Origin: Clavulina sp. PMI_390 | Lineage: Eukaryota > Basidiomycota > Agaricomycetes > Cantharellales > Hydnaceae | NCBI GenBank assembly: GCA_015039315.1 | Contig: WIDE01000001.1 | Coordinates: forward strand, 767,282 to 831,281 | Length of the DNA: 64,000 bases | Reading direction: 5' to 3' | Shown: positions 46,953 to 63,422 of the stretch, one piece after another | Position numbering within the stretch: position 1 is the stretch's first letter | Layout of the letters: every line of letters starts with the position of its first letter | Translations under genes and position numbers: made by a program | Notes under the pieces: model-generated | Seen by the model: the letters and a program-made list of their open reading frames with translations, nothing else | What the model was told of the DNA's origin: nothing | The model's database searches: none

Positions 46953-49167
46953 ATGAACTCAGAGCCTTTAGCCACTTGGGATAGGCTCGTAGCTGAACAA
47001 CGGGGTGATTATATCCATATTATTCAAACGAAATGACGTGCCCACCTTGAAACAACAGAGCTTTTGGAGTCGACTGTTGGCAGATATGAGACCTTGGAGG
47101 CACTCAATAAGGAACTACAACAAGAGGTGAGAAGCTCAAACTCCTGTATCCCTATCTTAAGCAAGGGTCGCCGTATTCAAGGAGAAATCCATGTCCCTAT
47201 AGCTCTCTGCATACAAAACTGCCTTCGCTGCAACTTCCAAAGAACTCGAGGAAAGTAAAGAGAAGAACCATTCATTAGAGCGGGCCCTATCCGATCTGAA
47301 TGTACGTTCCACATATACACCATGTGAACTCTGGCATATTGATGAGAAGTATCAGGCTCATAACTCATGCGCAGTCGTTGCCATTGATGGGGACGGGTAC
47401 CCCTTTGCGCCATTCTTCATTAGGCAAGGCAGAAAGGGGGGCCAAGATGCCGCCTCCTCACTACGCGCCAAGCTTTCCAACTATCCTGGGAGCGAGTGTC
47501 AGATATTTGCATTCGTTTATTTCAACCGGACAGACATGGTGGATAATTTGTTGGCCAGAGGGCTCATCAGAGCTCCCGGAGAGTTTGATGCGTTCATTGC
47601 TGGCTTCAACCAGGCATCGCCCTTGTTTCACATGATTGATGTCGGGCATGGCAAGGAGTCAACGGATGCAAAATTAAGAGGTCCGCTTCTCACTCCAAAA
47701 TCATTCTCATCCTAACTTTTGACCCTTAGGTCTTTGTGAATACTTTTCTCAGCTTCCTCAGACCAAGCAGATATATTTCGCGGGTACGCTCGGTGTCCCT
47801 GATACTATGACTCATACTCATCAAACTCAGGCGGCCATAAGGGCGGGTATGCCCCATTTCTGCGGTCATTGTGCACCGCAGGTGAATCGGACAAGCTGGT
47901 TTTACTGAAATCCGATACACCCTTCGTACGAGAGATTCAAGCTCTCAAATTAAGTCACTTGGACTGCCGAGACCTGTTTCTAGGCATCCCACCAGTGCTC
48001 ACCGGTGACCTTGCGCCTTCTGCTGCTCCGTCATATCAGACATCCACGACTTCAGAGGTACGCTGCCTGTCTTCTTCTAATTCCGCGATTTCCAAGACGC
48101 TCAATACTCGTGCTAGGTTTACCAAGGTTGGTGCCTCTATCCTGCATCCAATCTGAGAAGCACTATCGACAGCTACTCGTTCCAGCGCAAAACCACAATC
48201 TCTGCTATAACTTCCATTTTTCTCCCCGAGGATGCTTCAACCCTGTATGTGGCCGCTATTCGAGCATAACCAAAAGATTAGTCTAACACATTTTCCAAGA
48301 ATTGTATTCTGCTGCATGATGTTGCAGTCGCAGCGACTCCAGACGTACATCAAAGGAACAATTGTAGGTTGATTTACAAACGTACTCCGTCAACCGAGAA
48401 GCTACTTTACTAACAATAACTTAGATGCGGTAGAGAGTGCTCTTCCGACTACCCAACCCACGGGAGGCGCCTTTGGAGCATCTGTGAGTGTACCCGCGCA
48501 AAGTAACATGTCCACCATCAGAGTCGCCGCAGTGCCTTCTCCGTCCTCATCTATCAGCGGCACCACGCTTCATGGGTCAGTTCCAACAAGTGATCAATCG
48601 TTTGTTCCGTGTTCTGACACTACCTCAAGTGGAGGGGATGGTCCGACAGTCCCTACAGTCCCTCTCCCGAGGTCCACCCCAAATCCTTTGCCCCATATAG
48701 GGCCAGTATCATCTCCACCAGTAGCCGAGACGCCTCCGCTTTCCAAGAATGCTCGAAAGAAAGCGAAGAAATCCCAACTGTCAGCGGGTAGCATAACTGT
48801 TCCAGAACCAGACCAAACACCCGTGGTATCGTCGACCGTTAGTCCCGAGCAAGCGGCTCCACCGCCACATGCATTGACTCCAGCACAGATCAAAACCTTT
48901 CGACCACTCATCGAGGTGCTACAGCAACTGCGCCAGAAGGGTGTTCACGATGTCCTCTACGCGAGGGCTGGCGAGCTGCTTCGTATTCGTGATAAAGATT
49001 ATCTCGGAAAGAATGGAGTCCCAAAATCCTTGACGGCATATGCTGCGCTCGCCCAAGCATCAGGGATCATCGTTATTCGGCCGACGGACAAACCTGCATT
49101 CCCAACCATGTCACTACTCCCCTCGTGGCACGAAACACTAGTCGCTGATACTACCACGACCTCGTAA
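46953..49167 (+). CDS. Coiled-coil/CCCH zinc-finger protein (DUF7923-like)
   Basis: Member of a family common in Agaricomycetes, with an N-terminal coiled coil, a NYN/PIN-like globular domain (often listed as DUF7923) and a CCCH finger; function unknown, RNA binding inferred. Exon 1 (46953-47004) and exon 2 (47059-47126) join to VAEQRELLESTVGRYETLEA, a heptad pattern. The globular domain runs AVVAIDGDGYPFAPFFIRQG, HMIDVGHGKESTDAKLR, then QIYFAGGHKGGYAPFLRSL across an intron; conserved Asp residues in AIDGDG and DVGHGKE recall nuclease-like folds. Splicing over the intron that starts GTATGT restores the finger C-x9-C-x4-C-x3-H (CYNFHFSPRGCFNPNCILLH). The next intron carries a perfect TACTAAC branch site. 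The Ser/Thr/Pro-rich tail contains KNARKKAKKS and ends at 49167. Confidence 0.78.
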
Positions 49168-49375
49168 TTGGCGATACCCTTTACAATCTGGTGCCCATGG
49201 GAGGTCATCTAGCAATAGTTGTCACTCACGTTGATGGCATATTGGCTCAAACGGGGTTGTAGCATTATGTGATTCGATGATTCCTCAGTACTCAAGAACA
49301 AGTGTAAAGTTGAAGAGAGCATGCGGGCATATTTTATAGGTATTCTACAAGGGCCGTGGCCGCGTAGCAATAGGT
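49168..49375. other. Convergent 3' region
   Basis: 208 bp between the stops of the CCCH gene and the RBR ligase gene; no gene. Confidence 0.5.
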
Positions 49376-51007
49376 TTAGTAGATTCTGTTGCGGCGACAA
49401 CGATTGCAGACTCGCAGAGCGCAATCCGAGCATCGGAAGAGATATTGGTCGAGACGGAAACCACACCAAGCGCACCTTCCGCCGCCGTGACTATAATCGA
49501 ATCCATCCGTATGGCGACAGTCATGGTGTACACGGATACGCTCTGCAACCTGTCGAACGCGCACCTCGCGTGCGGCCGGGGCGATCCGCTCATGCGCGAT
49601 CTGTTCTTCAGCTGCCGCAATCAAATGTCGCTCCTCGAAAACGGCGCAGAGGCATTTTTTCCCTAGGAAATATGAGACCTCGGGAAGAATAATGTTGATG
49701 ATGGCTTACATGTCTCCCCACAGACATAGCAGAACTCATGACGGCAGAGGCACTGAAAGAGGCAAATGATAATAAGAGCCATTCAAATAACAATCATAAC
49801 CTGAACTACTCGCAGTCATGTGGTTGCTAGGGAAAGAATGAAGTCAGACCTGGGTTCATCCCACTCCAAAGTGATATACCATCCAAGAGACAATTCCACA
49901 AGGCGCTTGCAGGTTCGGCATCGGCGCCATCCTTCCCGCTCCCCGAGGGCGAGAACAAGCTGGGATGCTTCGTCTTTATCATCACTACATTCTTCCCAGC
50001 TTGGGTGCACTGTGGTCTTGCAATACGCACAGACCATGGTAAAGCAGCGCGGACAGGCAACATTCACTCCCTTTTGATCGGAGGCTGAGCCTATAAATGC
50101 TGAGCAAGTCGAGATAGGGCAATAAAGGCGGTTCTTAGTGCCAAATTCCTGGACCTTTGCAGTGAAACGTCCAACTAGGAGCACCCCTAGAAGTCGTGCA
50201 ACCAGCGTGAGTGGAATCTCAACACGGCAGCAGCGAGGAGGCATAAGCGTCTCATTAGTCATAGCGCTTGTAAAGAGTTCGGTGATACAGCCATTGCAGT
50301 AAGGATGACTGCAAGGCGCAATGATGGATTTAAGGGTAGTGGTATTGTCGTTGCATGCTGTGCAACGGACTCTGGATAAACAACAAGAGTTTCTGTCAGC
50401 ACTCGAGGAATCCGTGCGCGGCGGCACATTACTTGCCGAGGCTCTACAGAGGGCCGAGCAGATGTGCTGTCCTGAGCCCTTATACTAGGCGAGGTATACC
50501 CACTCAACTTTGGTGAGGAGATTGCGGAAGCGATGGTGGAGGCCTTGGGATGTTAATTTGTTGAACCGAACGATCCATCGAGGATCAACATAGAGAATAC
50601 GTACCACGCCGAGAGCCCTTACTGCTGTCTCTGACTGGAGACTGAATCCCCGAACCCCCGCTGCTCGGTTGGCGAGATGGGGCGGCAGATGGATCACGGG
50701 AGAGGCGTAGAGCCCATTCCCGATCCCTTTGTGCACGAAGCTCGTCAGCGGCGATTTCTTCCAGCAGATCAGCATCGGTTCCAACCGCTTGATGCGGGCT
50801 GAGGGCTACCCTATGATCACTCAATGACTGCATCTCGGCAGCAAGGAGTGCCGCATAGAGATCCATGGCAAAATCATCGTCGGGAAGTTTTGCATCGTGC
50901 CTACCCTTTCCTTTACGGGAGTCTTGGAGCTCACAGACACCTTCAAGGTGCAGTTGTGCCGCCAGAAGTACCAGAGAGTCAGTCGATGCGGTGCGAGACA
51001 GTGTCAT
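49376..51007 (-). CDS. RBR-type E3 ubiquitin ligase
   Basis: RING-between-RING ligase that passes ubiquitin through a RING2 cysteine. The N-terminus (MTLSRTASTDSLVLLAAQLH, then ADELRAQRDREWALRLSRDP) is the helical region typical of fungal RBR proteins. RING1 is RCTACND...APCSHPYCNGC...PPRCC; IBR is YCPISTCSAFIG...ACPRC...CAYC...HPSWEEC; RING2 is RCRTCKRLVELSLGCNHMTC then LCRHEFCYVCGETWKKCLC, with the candidate catalytic Cys in CNHMTC. RING2 is pieced from small exons, including a 13-nt exon (49814-49826) followed by an intron with a GC donor (49753-49813). The C-terminus adds a Cys-rich patch (CAWCGFRLDQYLFRCSDCAL). An in-frame ATG at 51064 is an alternative start. Confidence 0.85.
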
Positions 51008-51512
51008 CACAAAATAAGATGTGGATAAGGGCGCGCAGATGGTGTATGGGTAGATTGTGAGCATCTAGGCCACTTCATCCAGCTTCATAAATCAACAATA
51101 TGATTTCGTAAGTGTATGGCACGAAGACTCTTTGTGATAGCCGCGCGTTCTGCTGGCATATCAGTCCAAAGGGGGTAGGTATGTAGCACTCGAATCGGAA
51201 TCATAGCCGATATTGCAGAATTTGGAAGGTCATAGAGTGCTCCCTAGATAGAATAGGAGCTCAACGGAGAGTGTCACCGAAAAACGAAGAATCTCTCGTG
51301 CTTCATGTTTGGGACCGTGATCCGTCTAATGAAGGCATATCAACTCGCCTTGGAAAGGAGCCGTCGTGCGATGGACTTCCCAACGAGCCAAGGCGTATCG
51401 CAGTGAAAATATGAGTAACCCATGACCCATGGAGAGGTGAGGAGGCATCACACTCCCTGAGATGTCACACAAACCAGTTGCTTGGAACCTTGAATATGTT
51501 GGTATTAGGCAT
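51008..51512. other. Intergenic region
   Basis: 505 bp between two minus-strand genes: promoter of the RBR gene and 3' flank of ABC copy 4. Nothing else was recognised. Confidence 0.5.
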
Positions 51513-54333
51513 CTATTGGAACGCCTGGGCCTGTACGTTATAAAGATTAGCGTAGCTTCCTCCCAATGCCACAAGCTCAGCATGAGTCCCCTGCTCTATG
51601 ATTCGACCCTCCTTCATATAGAGAATAACGTCAGCGTGCTTTGTGAGGTGTCCAAAGCGGCTGTGAGATGGAGAGGAAAGGAAGATTCAGCACTCAATTA
51701 TCAGAGGGTAATTTATACTCACTGAGTAATAAATATTAGTGTTCGCTTGCCACGCTCAGTGCGAAGCTTCTCGAATAGTTCTTAGAGGGGGATCAAGCCT
51801 GAGGAAAAGAGCTTGGCGGTTTAGGTGGGATGGGAAAATGCACATACCGTATTCTGCCTTTGGATCAAGAGCACTCGAAGGCTCATCATAACAAAGAAGC
51901 CTAGTATTTGGCGCATTTTTATCCTTCTCATCACGCATTACCCGCATGAATGTGCGCGCAATAGCAAGACGCTGCCATTGCCCGCCCGACAGATGGACTG
52001 AACGTTCAAGTTCGTCAATTCGTTTCTGCAGTGGACCATCGGCTTTGATATTGGACAGTTCCGACCACTCAGAGTATTGAGAGTAGACCTCCGAATCAAA
52101 ACCTGACGGCTGTTTTTCTATGAAAGAGAGGGCGCCAGCGGCTTCCGCGCACGCGCGAATACGTTCATGATTTTGGAGTTGGTCTATGTCGCCATAGCCG
52201 ATGTTCTCGCCCAACTACATGATAGGCTCGTGAGGCTGGGCGGAAGCTCGGGCCTGATTATTCACTCACGGTGGTCCGATAATGGTGAAAGTTTTGATAG
52301 AGGACGGCCTGTGTTCGGCGAAGGTCGTCACCCCTCCAGTCTTGGATAGGAACATTATCAATGAGGATATTTCCTTTGGTGACATCGTACATTCGCCCGA
52401 TGAGATTCACCGTGCTCGTCTACTCACACAGAAATTATAAGATTCACACTGGTGGCATAAATCAATAGAAATCACCTTTCCACAGCCATTTTCTCCTACT
52501 ATCACACAAAGTTGGCCCGGCTGAATGACGAATGAGAGGTCGGATAAGACGTCATTATCTTCTCGGGGATACTTAAATGAGACGGATCTAAATAATTATG
52601 AGTCCCAGAATGTGAAAAGATTTTATCTGGGTCGCACCTAAATTCAATTTTCATCCCTTCTGACTTTTCATCTTTCGGGTAGCTCAGTTCGCCGTCCTTC
52701 ATTTCGTTCTCCCATTCCATGACTTCGTACAGTGCTCTGACATTCTTGTGGAAGCCTGTCATGCTTTGAAATTCATCGCCTGTTTCCCGCAGCTGCCATG
52801 TGATGGACGACACAGTCGACGATATCAGAGTCAATGACGCCAAGGGGAGAGCTTTGCCGTTATGAAGGGATTGGAAAGCGAACAGTACCTGCATATTGGG
52901 ATTTTCAGGCCATATCTTCGGTCTACGCCAGGCAAAAACACGTACAGTGGGAGCTTCGTCCAGCAAAGCAGTCACGAACGGCACAACAGTCTCTACTAGA
53001 GTTTTGCGATCGTAGTAGATCTCGCGAGCAGATCCCATGCTACGCAACGTAAGTGCTGCCCGCGCTCTATGGTACTCTGTTAGAGTCCGGTTATTGGTGC
53101 TCAGTTGTGTGGCACTTGAGAGGAAATACGGAACAGATACCTTTGCTGATGAAACTCTGCAAACCATCCGCGATAATTTGGCGGCGAAAGTGCGATTGGT
53201 CGACATAAGCTTTCATCTCCTTCATTCGTTTCAGCAAAGGATTGATCAGGTGAACATAGAATACTGGAATGGTAAAGTTCGGTCAGTGATAACAGACACT
53301 ACCTGAGGCATACAAGGTCCCACCTTTAGAGTCGTGAGAGGACCATGAAAACGAGTCGAGAATTGGGCCAACGGCGGCAAAGAGAGCAAACCAACCCCCA
53401 CCCTCAGATTGAATGAGTCCATATAGCACACTAACTTGGGCGATGATGGACAAGATTGAGGAGGGTACAACAGCGAAAACGGAAAGCATCCTCCATCCTT
53501 GGTTCTTCACCCAGTCGGGCGCAATATCTCCAAATCTCGCTTCCACGATGGGGTTGGACGAGGTGGGAAGATCTAGGCGAGCTTTGGCTACTCACGGTTG
53601 AGAGTAATTCGAGGACCATATGAGACGTAGTGACATACCTTGGAAGAGCTTCTCCTCGAAAAAAGAATTGATGCGATGCTGTAGGGGTCGCTCGATATTT
53701 CGACTGGGAAAGAGTTTTAGTTATGACGTTGTTAGACATCTACGAGACTTACTCAAAGAAAGACTCTGCTTGGACATTGACCAGCCTCCAAAGAAGGACA
53801 CTACCAGCTACATGATAGAATTCAGGATATCCAACATTAGTCGCTCCTTGCTCTTGGCGGATGAGAGCTTGGATCTGCCAACCACAAAGTAAAGTGAGTG
53901 ATGGAGGAGGAATGCACTAGCTCCAAGCACTCACAAAGTTCATTAGTTGGGCTGAGAAGTACAGTGATATTGCGGGGGAAGCTGCTAATAGCATGCGGAA
54001 CACCAACCACGCGACGAGTAAAAGCGTCCCGCCTTGTTCTGCGCAGTCCTTTAGGAATCGCATCACATAGGGCAAATCTTGTCGGAACCCTTCGACGTGT
54101 TCGAATATACTGGCGCCAGGGAGAGCTTTCTCTTTCGAGCGAGACACCTCCTCAATCATTTCATAGCACCCAAGCATGCTGGTTCGAAGATATACATCGT
54201 CCGCTTTTGGGTCATCCTTCTCGTCGCTGGGTGCAGCAACCAGAGGTGTGGATTCAGAGTCCGAGAAGAGAGTAGACTCAGTTTCGGTTGGAGCATCTAG
54301 CTCTTCCACTGGATGCACAACGTCTTCCGACAT
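51513..54333 (-). CDS. ABC transporter, half-size exporter, diverged copy 4
   Basis: Same transporter family as the tandem copies at 11.5-21 kb but more diverged and on the other strand. An acidic N-terminal extension (MSEDVVHPVEELDAPTETES onward, about 45 residues) precedes the shared start (TSMLGCYEMIEEVSRSKEKA). TMD landmarks are AISLYFSAQLMNF, YHRARAALTLRSMGSAREIY and LPLASLTLISSTVSSITW. The NBD has Walker A GENGCGK (intron-split, near 52475-52500), IGENIGYGD, the canonical signature HLSGGQWQRLAIARTF, Walker B LLCYDEPSSALDP and H-loop FITHRFGHLTKHADVI. It ends NVQAQAFQ at 51513. It retains Leu in LSGGQ, unlike the tandem copies, and may be the ancestral form. It is divergent to the DUS1 gene (356 bp between starts). 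Confidence 0.85.
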
Positions 54334-54689
54334 GGTGAGGTGCTGGTGGGACAATATGTGGCCTGCAATGAGATGACGCGGCGGCGAGCTGAGGAAGGCA
54401 ATCTAGTAATTTTCGGGGAACGGAAGTCGCTCAACCTAAAGCATTCAGCTCTGTGCTCTCGACATGAGAATGAGTTGTGAAGGATTGATTCAAGCCACAC
54501 CGCATACATGGTCCGCCAAACACCCACCAGCAACCGGCAATCGACGTCCAAACTTTGGTCGTCGGATTGGTATCTCCTGACAAACTGTCTCGACTAAGCG
54601 TTCGAAGAAACGCAATCAAACACAACTTCTGGAATCTGCTTAGGGCCTCGAAACTTTTCCCTCGGACCTCGGGAGTATTACCTGTCCAG
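54334..54689. promoter_or_regulatory. Divergent promoter, ABC copy 4 and DUS1
   Basis: 356 bp between the two divergent starts; no specific element can be supported. Confidence 0.4.
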
Positions 54690-56428
54690 ATGGCTGCTGG
54701 AGAGTGTGACTCGGTGGCCTCCTCAGAATTGAATAGAAAGCTTGAAGGCTATGACTTTTATCGAGAAATAATGCATAGCCCAAAGCATATTGTCGCTCCT
54801 ATGGTGGATCAGAGCGAGCTGGTACGGCTGTGCCTTACTTTCTTTGATGGTTGGTCATCCTGAGCTGACGCCTTGCTTCTTCCTAGCCATGGCGGATACT
54901 CTCTAGACGTTACGGTGCACAGGTACATCCTAAGATCTCATGGCTACATTTTTCCCTCATATCTAATGCTTTTTACTGTCCCAGGTTGTCTATTCTCCGA
55001 TGATCAATGCGAAGATGTTCGTCGGGGGTAACACCAAGTACCAGGACGAAAACTTCAATCTAAAGATAGGCGAAGAAGGAGGGCCTACCGATCGCCCGCT
55101 TGTAGTGCAGGTAGCGTTGTCCACATTCTCTAATCTTCTCATGCAGGTCTGATATCATCGCGTTTCCTCTCTAGTTCTGTGCAAATGATCCTGATGTCTT
55201 GCTTGCTGCAGCGAAGCAAGTTCAAGACCAGTGCGATGCTATAGATATCAATTTTGGCTGCCCTCAGGATATTGCGAGGCGAGGACGCTACGGGGCTTTT
55301 CTTCAAGATGACTGGGATCTAGTCTACAAACTTAGTAAGGCCAGCTTAGTTGATCTGAGGTCTTCGATAGTACTTACGAGGCTTTCAGTTAATATCCTTC
55401 ACATAAACCTCAAAATTCCCGTCACAGCAAAGTTCCGCGTCTTCCCAACGGTCGAAAAGACAGTAGAATATGCTAAGATGATGGAAAGCGCCGGTGCTCA
55501 AATTCTCACATGCCATGGCCGTCTACGCGAACAACGAGGCCACCATTCAGTAAGCATATCCTACGGATATTTTGGCAGCTTCTCAGGAATTCTTACTTTG
55601 AGTTGTTTTCCATAGGGGCTCGCTGATTGGAACAAAATCCGTGCTGTAAAAGAAGCTGTCAAGGTCCCCGTGTTCGCCAATGGCAATATCCTTTATCACG
55701 AGGATATTGATGCTTGTCTGGAAGCCACTGGCTGTGATGGAGTGATGAGCGCAGAAGGAAACCTCTACAACCCAGCGATATTCTCCCCTGGAGCAACGAG
55801 AAGGCACGCAGACCTCGCTCTGGAGTACCTCGACATTGTCAAAGCTCTCAAGACCCCCACAAGTTATGGAGCGATCAAGAGCCATCTTTTCAAGTTGTAC
55901 CGTCCCGCTCTGGACCTAAATAAGGATCTTCGTGACCGACTAGGAAAGATTCACGGGAAGCGGGGAGATGATACAACGTTGCAACAATTCATCATTGTGG
56001 CTACAGAATTCAAAGCACGAATGGATGTGAGTGCATTCTCTCATTGAATGGCCTTGATGTCTTTGTCGAGTTAGCTCTGTATACTCATCTTATGCCTCTG
56101 GGACTTTTTCCGTTTTTAGCGTGATGCTGAGGCATCAAACGACGACCCTTCGATGCCCGCCCCTCTAATACCTGACTCTGATGGGAAACAAGCGATTCCA
56201 CATTGGCGGGCTCAGCCTTACTTCAGAGCTCCACCGCCACCTCCTTCGGCCAAAAAGGCCGCAGTTTTATCTGCTGCACCCCCTATGTCGTCTGTTGACC
56301 CTAATGTCAACGCCGTAACGACTACGACGAAGCCCTCGCAGGATAGAAAGCGGGGGCTGGAGAACGTGTTGACTGATGATGAAGGGGAGGCGGTGAAACG
56401 GATAAAGCCAGATCCTTCCGTCGCGTGA
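54690..56428 (+). CDS. DUS1: tRNA-dihydrouridine synthase 1
   Basis: FMN-dependent enzyme that reduces uridine to dihydrouridine in the tRNA D-loop (Dus1 modifies positions 16/17). Read over several exons: [44 protein letters not shown] (FMN barrel start), VVYSPMINAKMFVGGNTKYQ, then AIDINFGCPQDIARRGRYGA, whose Cys is the catalytic proton donor. KIPVTAKFRVF and LTCHGRLREQRGHHSGLADW follow, with PVFANGNILYHEDIDACLEA as the phosphate-binding part. The helical tRNA-binding part contains YRPALDLNKDLRDRL. A Pro/Ala-rich tail ends KRIKPDPSVA at 56428 and includes a basic stretch (SQDRKRG). Family order and motifs are complete; all junctions I followed are GT-AG. Confidence 0.93.
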
Positions 56429-56752
56429 TGCATTTCGCGTCATTTCATGTCCTTATTTGAACCCAACTTTGATTTCATCTCGCGCTGTAGCATACAATTT
56501 TATTCCTTGGCTCGGATGGGGTGTTTCTCATCAAGTAACATCGGTACGATAACCAGGCTTTTTGATTCTCTAACAGGGTAATTCTCCCCCTCATCGAATT
56601 CAAATGTATCCATGCATGGTTGCAACGTTCATAAAGCGCGGCGACGTGGAAAAATACTGCTTGCCTTGCCACAATTTGTAGTTGTTTGGTCTGCTCCTCG
56701 AAGCGCCAAAGGTTTCGTTCATCATCCACCCACAAACCTCCCCTTCACCACA
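56429..56752. other. Intergenic region, DUS1 to ISWI
   Basis: 324 bp of 3' flank and promoter; no element can be supported. Confidence 0.5.
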
Positions 56753-61363
<4,611 letters not shown>

Positions 61364-61995
61364 AGGTTTTCCTCTTACTGCTTTGGTCCATTAATAAACA
61401 TCTGCACCATAACATTCTTGCTGTCCTATCCTCTACCACCATATTATTTCATTCTCTCCATCTCTTGGCACAGTACTATTGAGTACCAGTACTTTACACG
61501 CGTTGTATTTTCCTTTCATCTGTCCTTGAACTAGTCATGTCCCCATAGTTAGATCTATACATCTGATTTCCTCAAGCTCACGGTTTGATGCAAATCAAAT
61601 ATTCGCTGCTCGATTGACCGTGAGCCAAGTAATCTCACGCCAAAACTGTTGCGCCGATTCCATGGCGTAAATCTGGGCACGCCAAGAGTAAACGACAGTA
61701 TGGATTCCAGACAGCGCTAGGCCGTCGAATAAATTAGCACTCGTATCCAGGAACAGGAAAGGCGGGAACAGTGACTCGGGCTAGAGGTAAAAGAAGAAAA
61801 AAACGAAACGAACGCGTCCATCATCTATCTGCGCATTGAAAAGGCCCAAAAAGTATTTGGCGCAATTAGAGCAGGGAATACTACAAAGTGATCGAGGCCA
61901 TAACCAATCCACCGCAAAGTTTTGGTACGAAGAGGGGGGGAGCGGGGAAAGGTTTCATCATGTAGTCATCAAAAACACGGGCTTGGCACCGCAGC
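61364..61995. other. Convergent intergenic region
   Basis: 632 bp between the stops of ISWI (plus) and the GPI-anchored protein (minus); no gene was recognised. Confidence 0.5.
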
Positions 61996-63024
61996 TTAGA
62001 ATGCCGCCGCAGCGAAAAACGCGGAAATGATGATGGATGCGAAAGCAGCAACTTGAGATGAGCTGCCGTAGGCAGAGGCAGCCCCAGATTTCGAAGTCGT
62101 TGTGGCGGTCGACTTGGCAGTGCCAGAGCTGGTAGATGAAGCAGCCTTGCTGGTGGTAGTGACGAGCGAGGTGGTGCTACCGCCGGTGGTGGTGGCAAGG
62201 ACAGAGCCGGTCGTGCTAGTAGCACCGCTCGTGGAGGAAGCGGTGTTGGACATGACGCTAGCGACGGTGGAGTTGAAAGTGCCAGTCATCCCGTTAAGAC
62301 TACAACATATCGCTCAGCATATTGAATCAGCGTGGATATGAAATCATCTGTCCAACGTACGTGAATTTCGCAGAGAAGCCCTCCCAGGGAATGCCATCAT
62401 TGTTGGGGAAGTAGTTCGTGGCAGTGAAACGAATGAAGCTTTGGGAAGGTGGGTCAGACATGCATATGAGAAGACAGACACAATTCAGCTTACTAGAGGT
62501 TCGAGTTACCACCAACAGCAGGATTGGGAAGGAAGCTAGCGGTGGCTTGCGACGCAATGTTAAGCTAATATGAAGGGAGCGATTATTAGATACTCAATAG
62601 CAGAATTAGACGTAGAGACTAACGTTGCCGAGGTCCTGGAGCAAGAACTGAGTGTACTGGTTGCCAACATAGAGACCAACATCGCAAATGCCTTTGTGAT
62701 AAGAAAAAAGCAGTGAGCGAGCACGTCGAAGAGCATCGTTTATGGTCACATACCGATAGTTCCGAGGGCTGGAGTCGTGCCGTCATCGTTCCAGGCCACT
62801 TGGCAAGCTGTTTCGGCCGAGCAGTCTGTAGAAGCTACGGGGGAGGTGATCTGTGAGGTGTGAGAAGAGTGCAAAAAGAAGGGAATTGATCAAACGAAGA
62901 GGCTAAAATTAGCACTAAATTCGACTTCTCGGCAAAGCCAAGAAAATGGGCTCACGTAGAGGGAGGCAAGTGCCTGGGGAGCCAGGGCGGCGAGGGAAAG
63001 GGCGGCAATGGCCTTGGAGAACAT
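61996..63024 (-). CDS. GPI-anchored Ser/Thr-rich cell-surface protein
   Basis: Secreted protein of the Kre9/Knh1-like (Ser-Thr-rich GPI-anchored) group in fungi, probably in the cell wall or plasma membrane. The signal peptide is MFSKAIAALSLAALAPQALA. The mature domain is read over several small exons: ITSPVASTDCSAETACQVAW, NDDGTTPALGTIG, CDVGLYVGNQYTQFLLQDLG, NIASQATASFLPNPAVGG, FIRFTATNYFPNNDGIPWEG and FSAKFTLNGMTGTFN. A long Ser/Thr/Ala-rich stalk follows, expected to be O-mannosylated. A hydrophobic C-terminus (VAAFASIIISAFFAAAAF) preceded by small residues fits a GPI-anchor signal. An upstream in-frame frame to 63081 exists, but the ATG at 63024 gives the clean signal peptide. Confidence 0.85.
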
Positions 63025-63422
63025 GGCTATCAAGTTTGGGAAAGGAAAGTGGGGGTTTTTGTAGTTGGAGTAACGAAACAAAGTCGTTGAGCGAGCGTAA
63101 AGATTCTACAGAAAAGCAAAAAGTGGGTTAATAGTGAGCGCTGACGGCTAGGACGTTGGTTGCCATACCTGATCCTGGTAGGAAAGTGATTGGAAGAGAT
63201 AGGCAATAAATACCCGTCAACAGCGCTTAGCGCCGCCGTCCTCCTGTGCAGCATTCATGTGCTCCTGAGGTGGTCTCCTAGTGCCTGAATTGGATATCTG
63301 TAGCAGTATTACAACTTGGATATAATATCTAGGGAATATGGGAATATATGACAACATTCTGGGGTCAACGATCCATCTAACATCCAAAAGCCGCTCCCCC
63401 CTTGCAGCTCATGCATATAGTC
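63025..63422. other. Intergenic region
   Basis: 398 bp between two minus-strand genes, containing the promoter of the GPI-anchored protein gene; no further feature was seen. Confidence 0.5.

Noticed and set aside
48058..48127. A 10-nt exon GTTTACCAAG in the CCCH gene
   Set aside because: Including it shifts the frame away from the zinc finger; a direct 103-bp intron keeps the frame.
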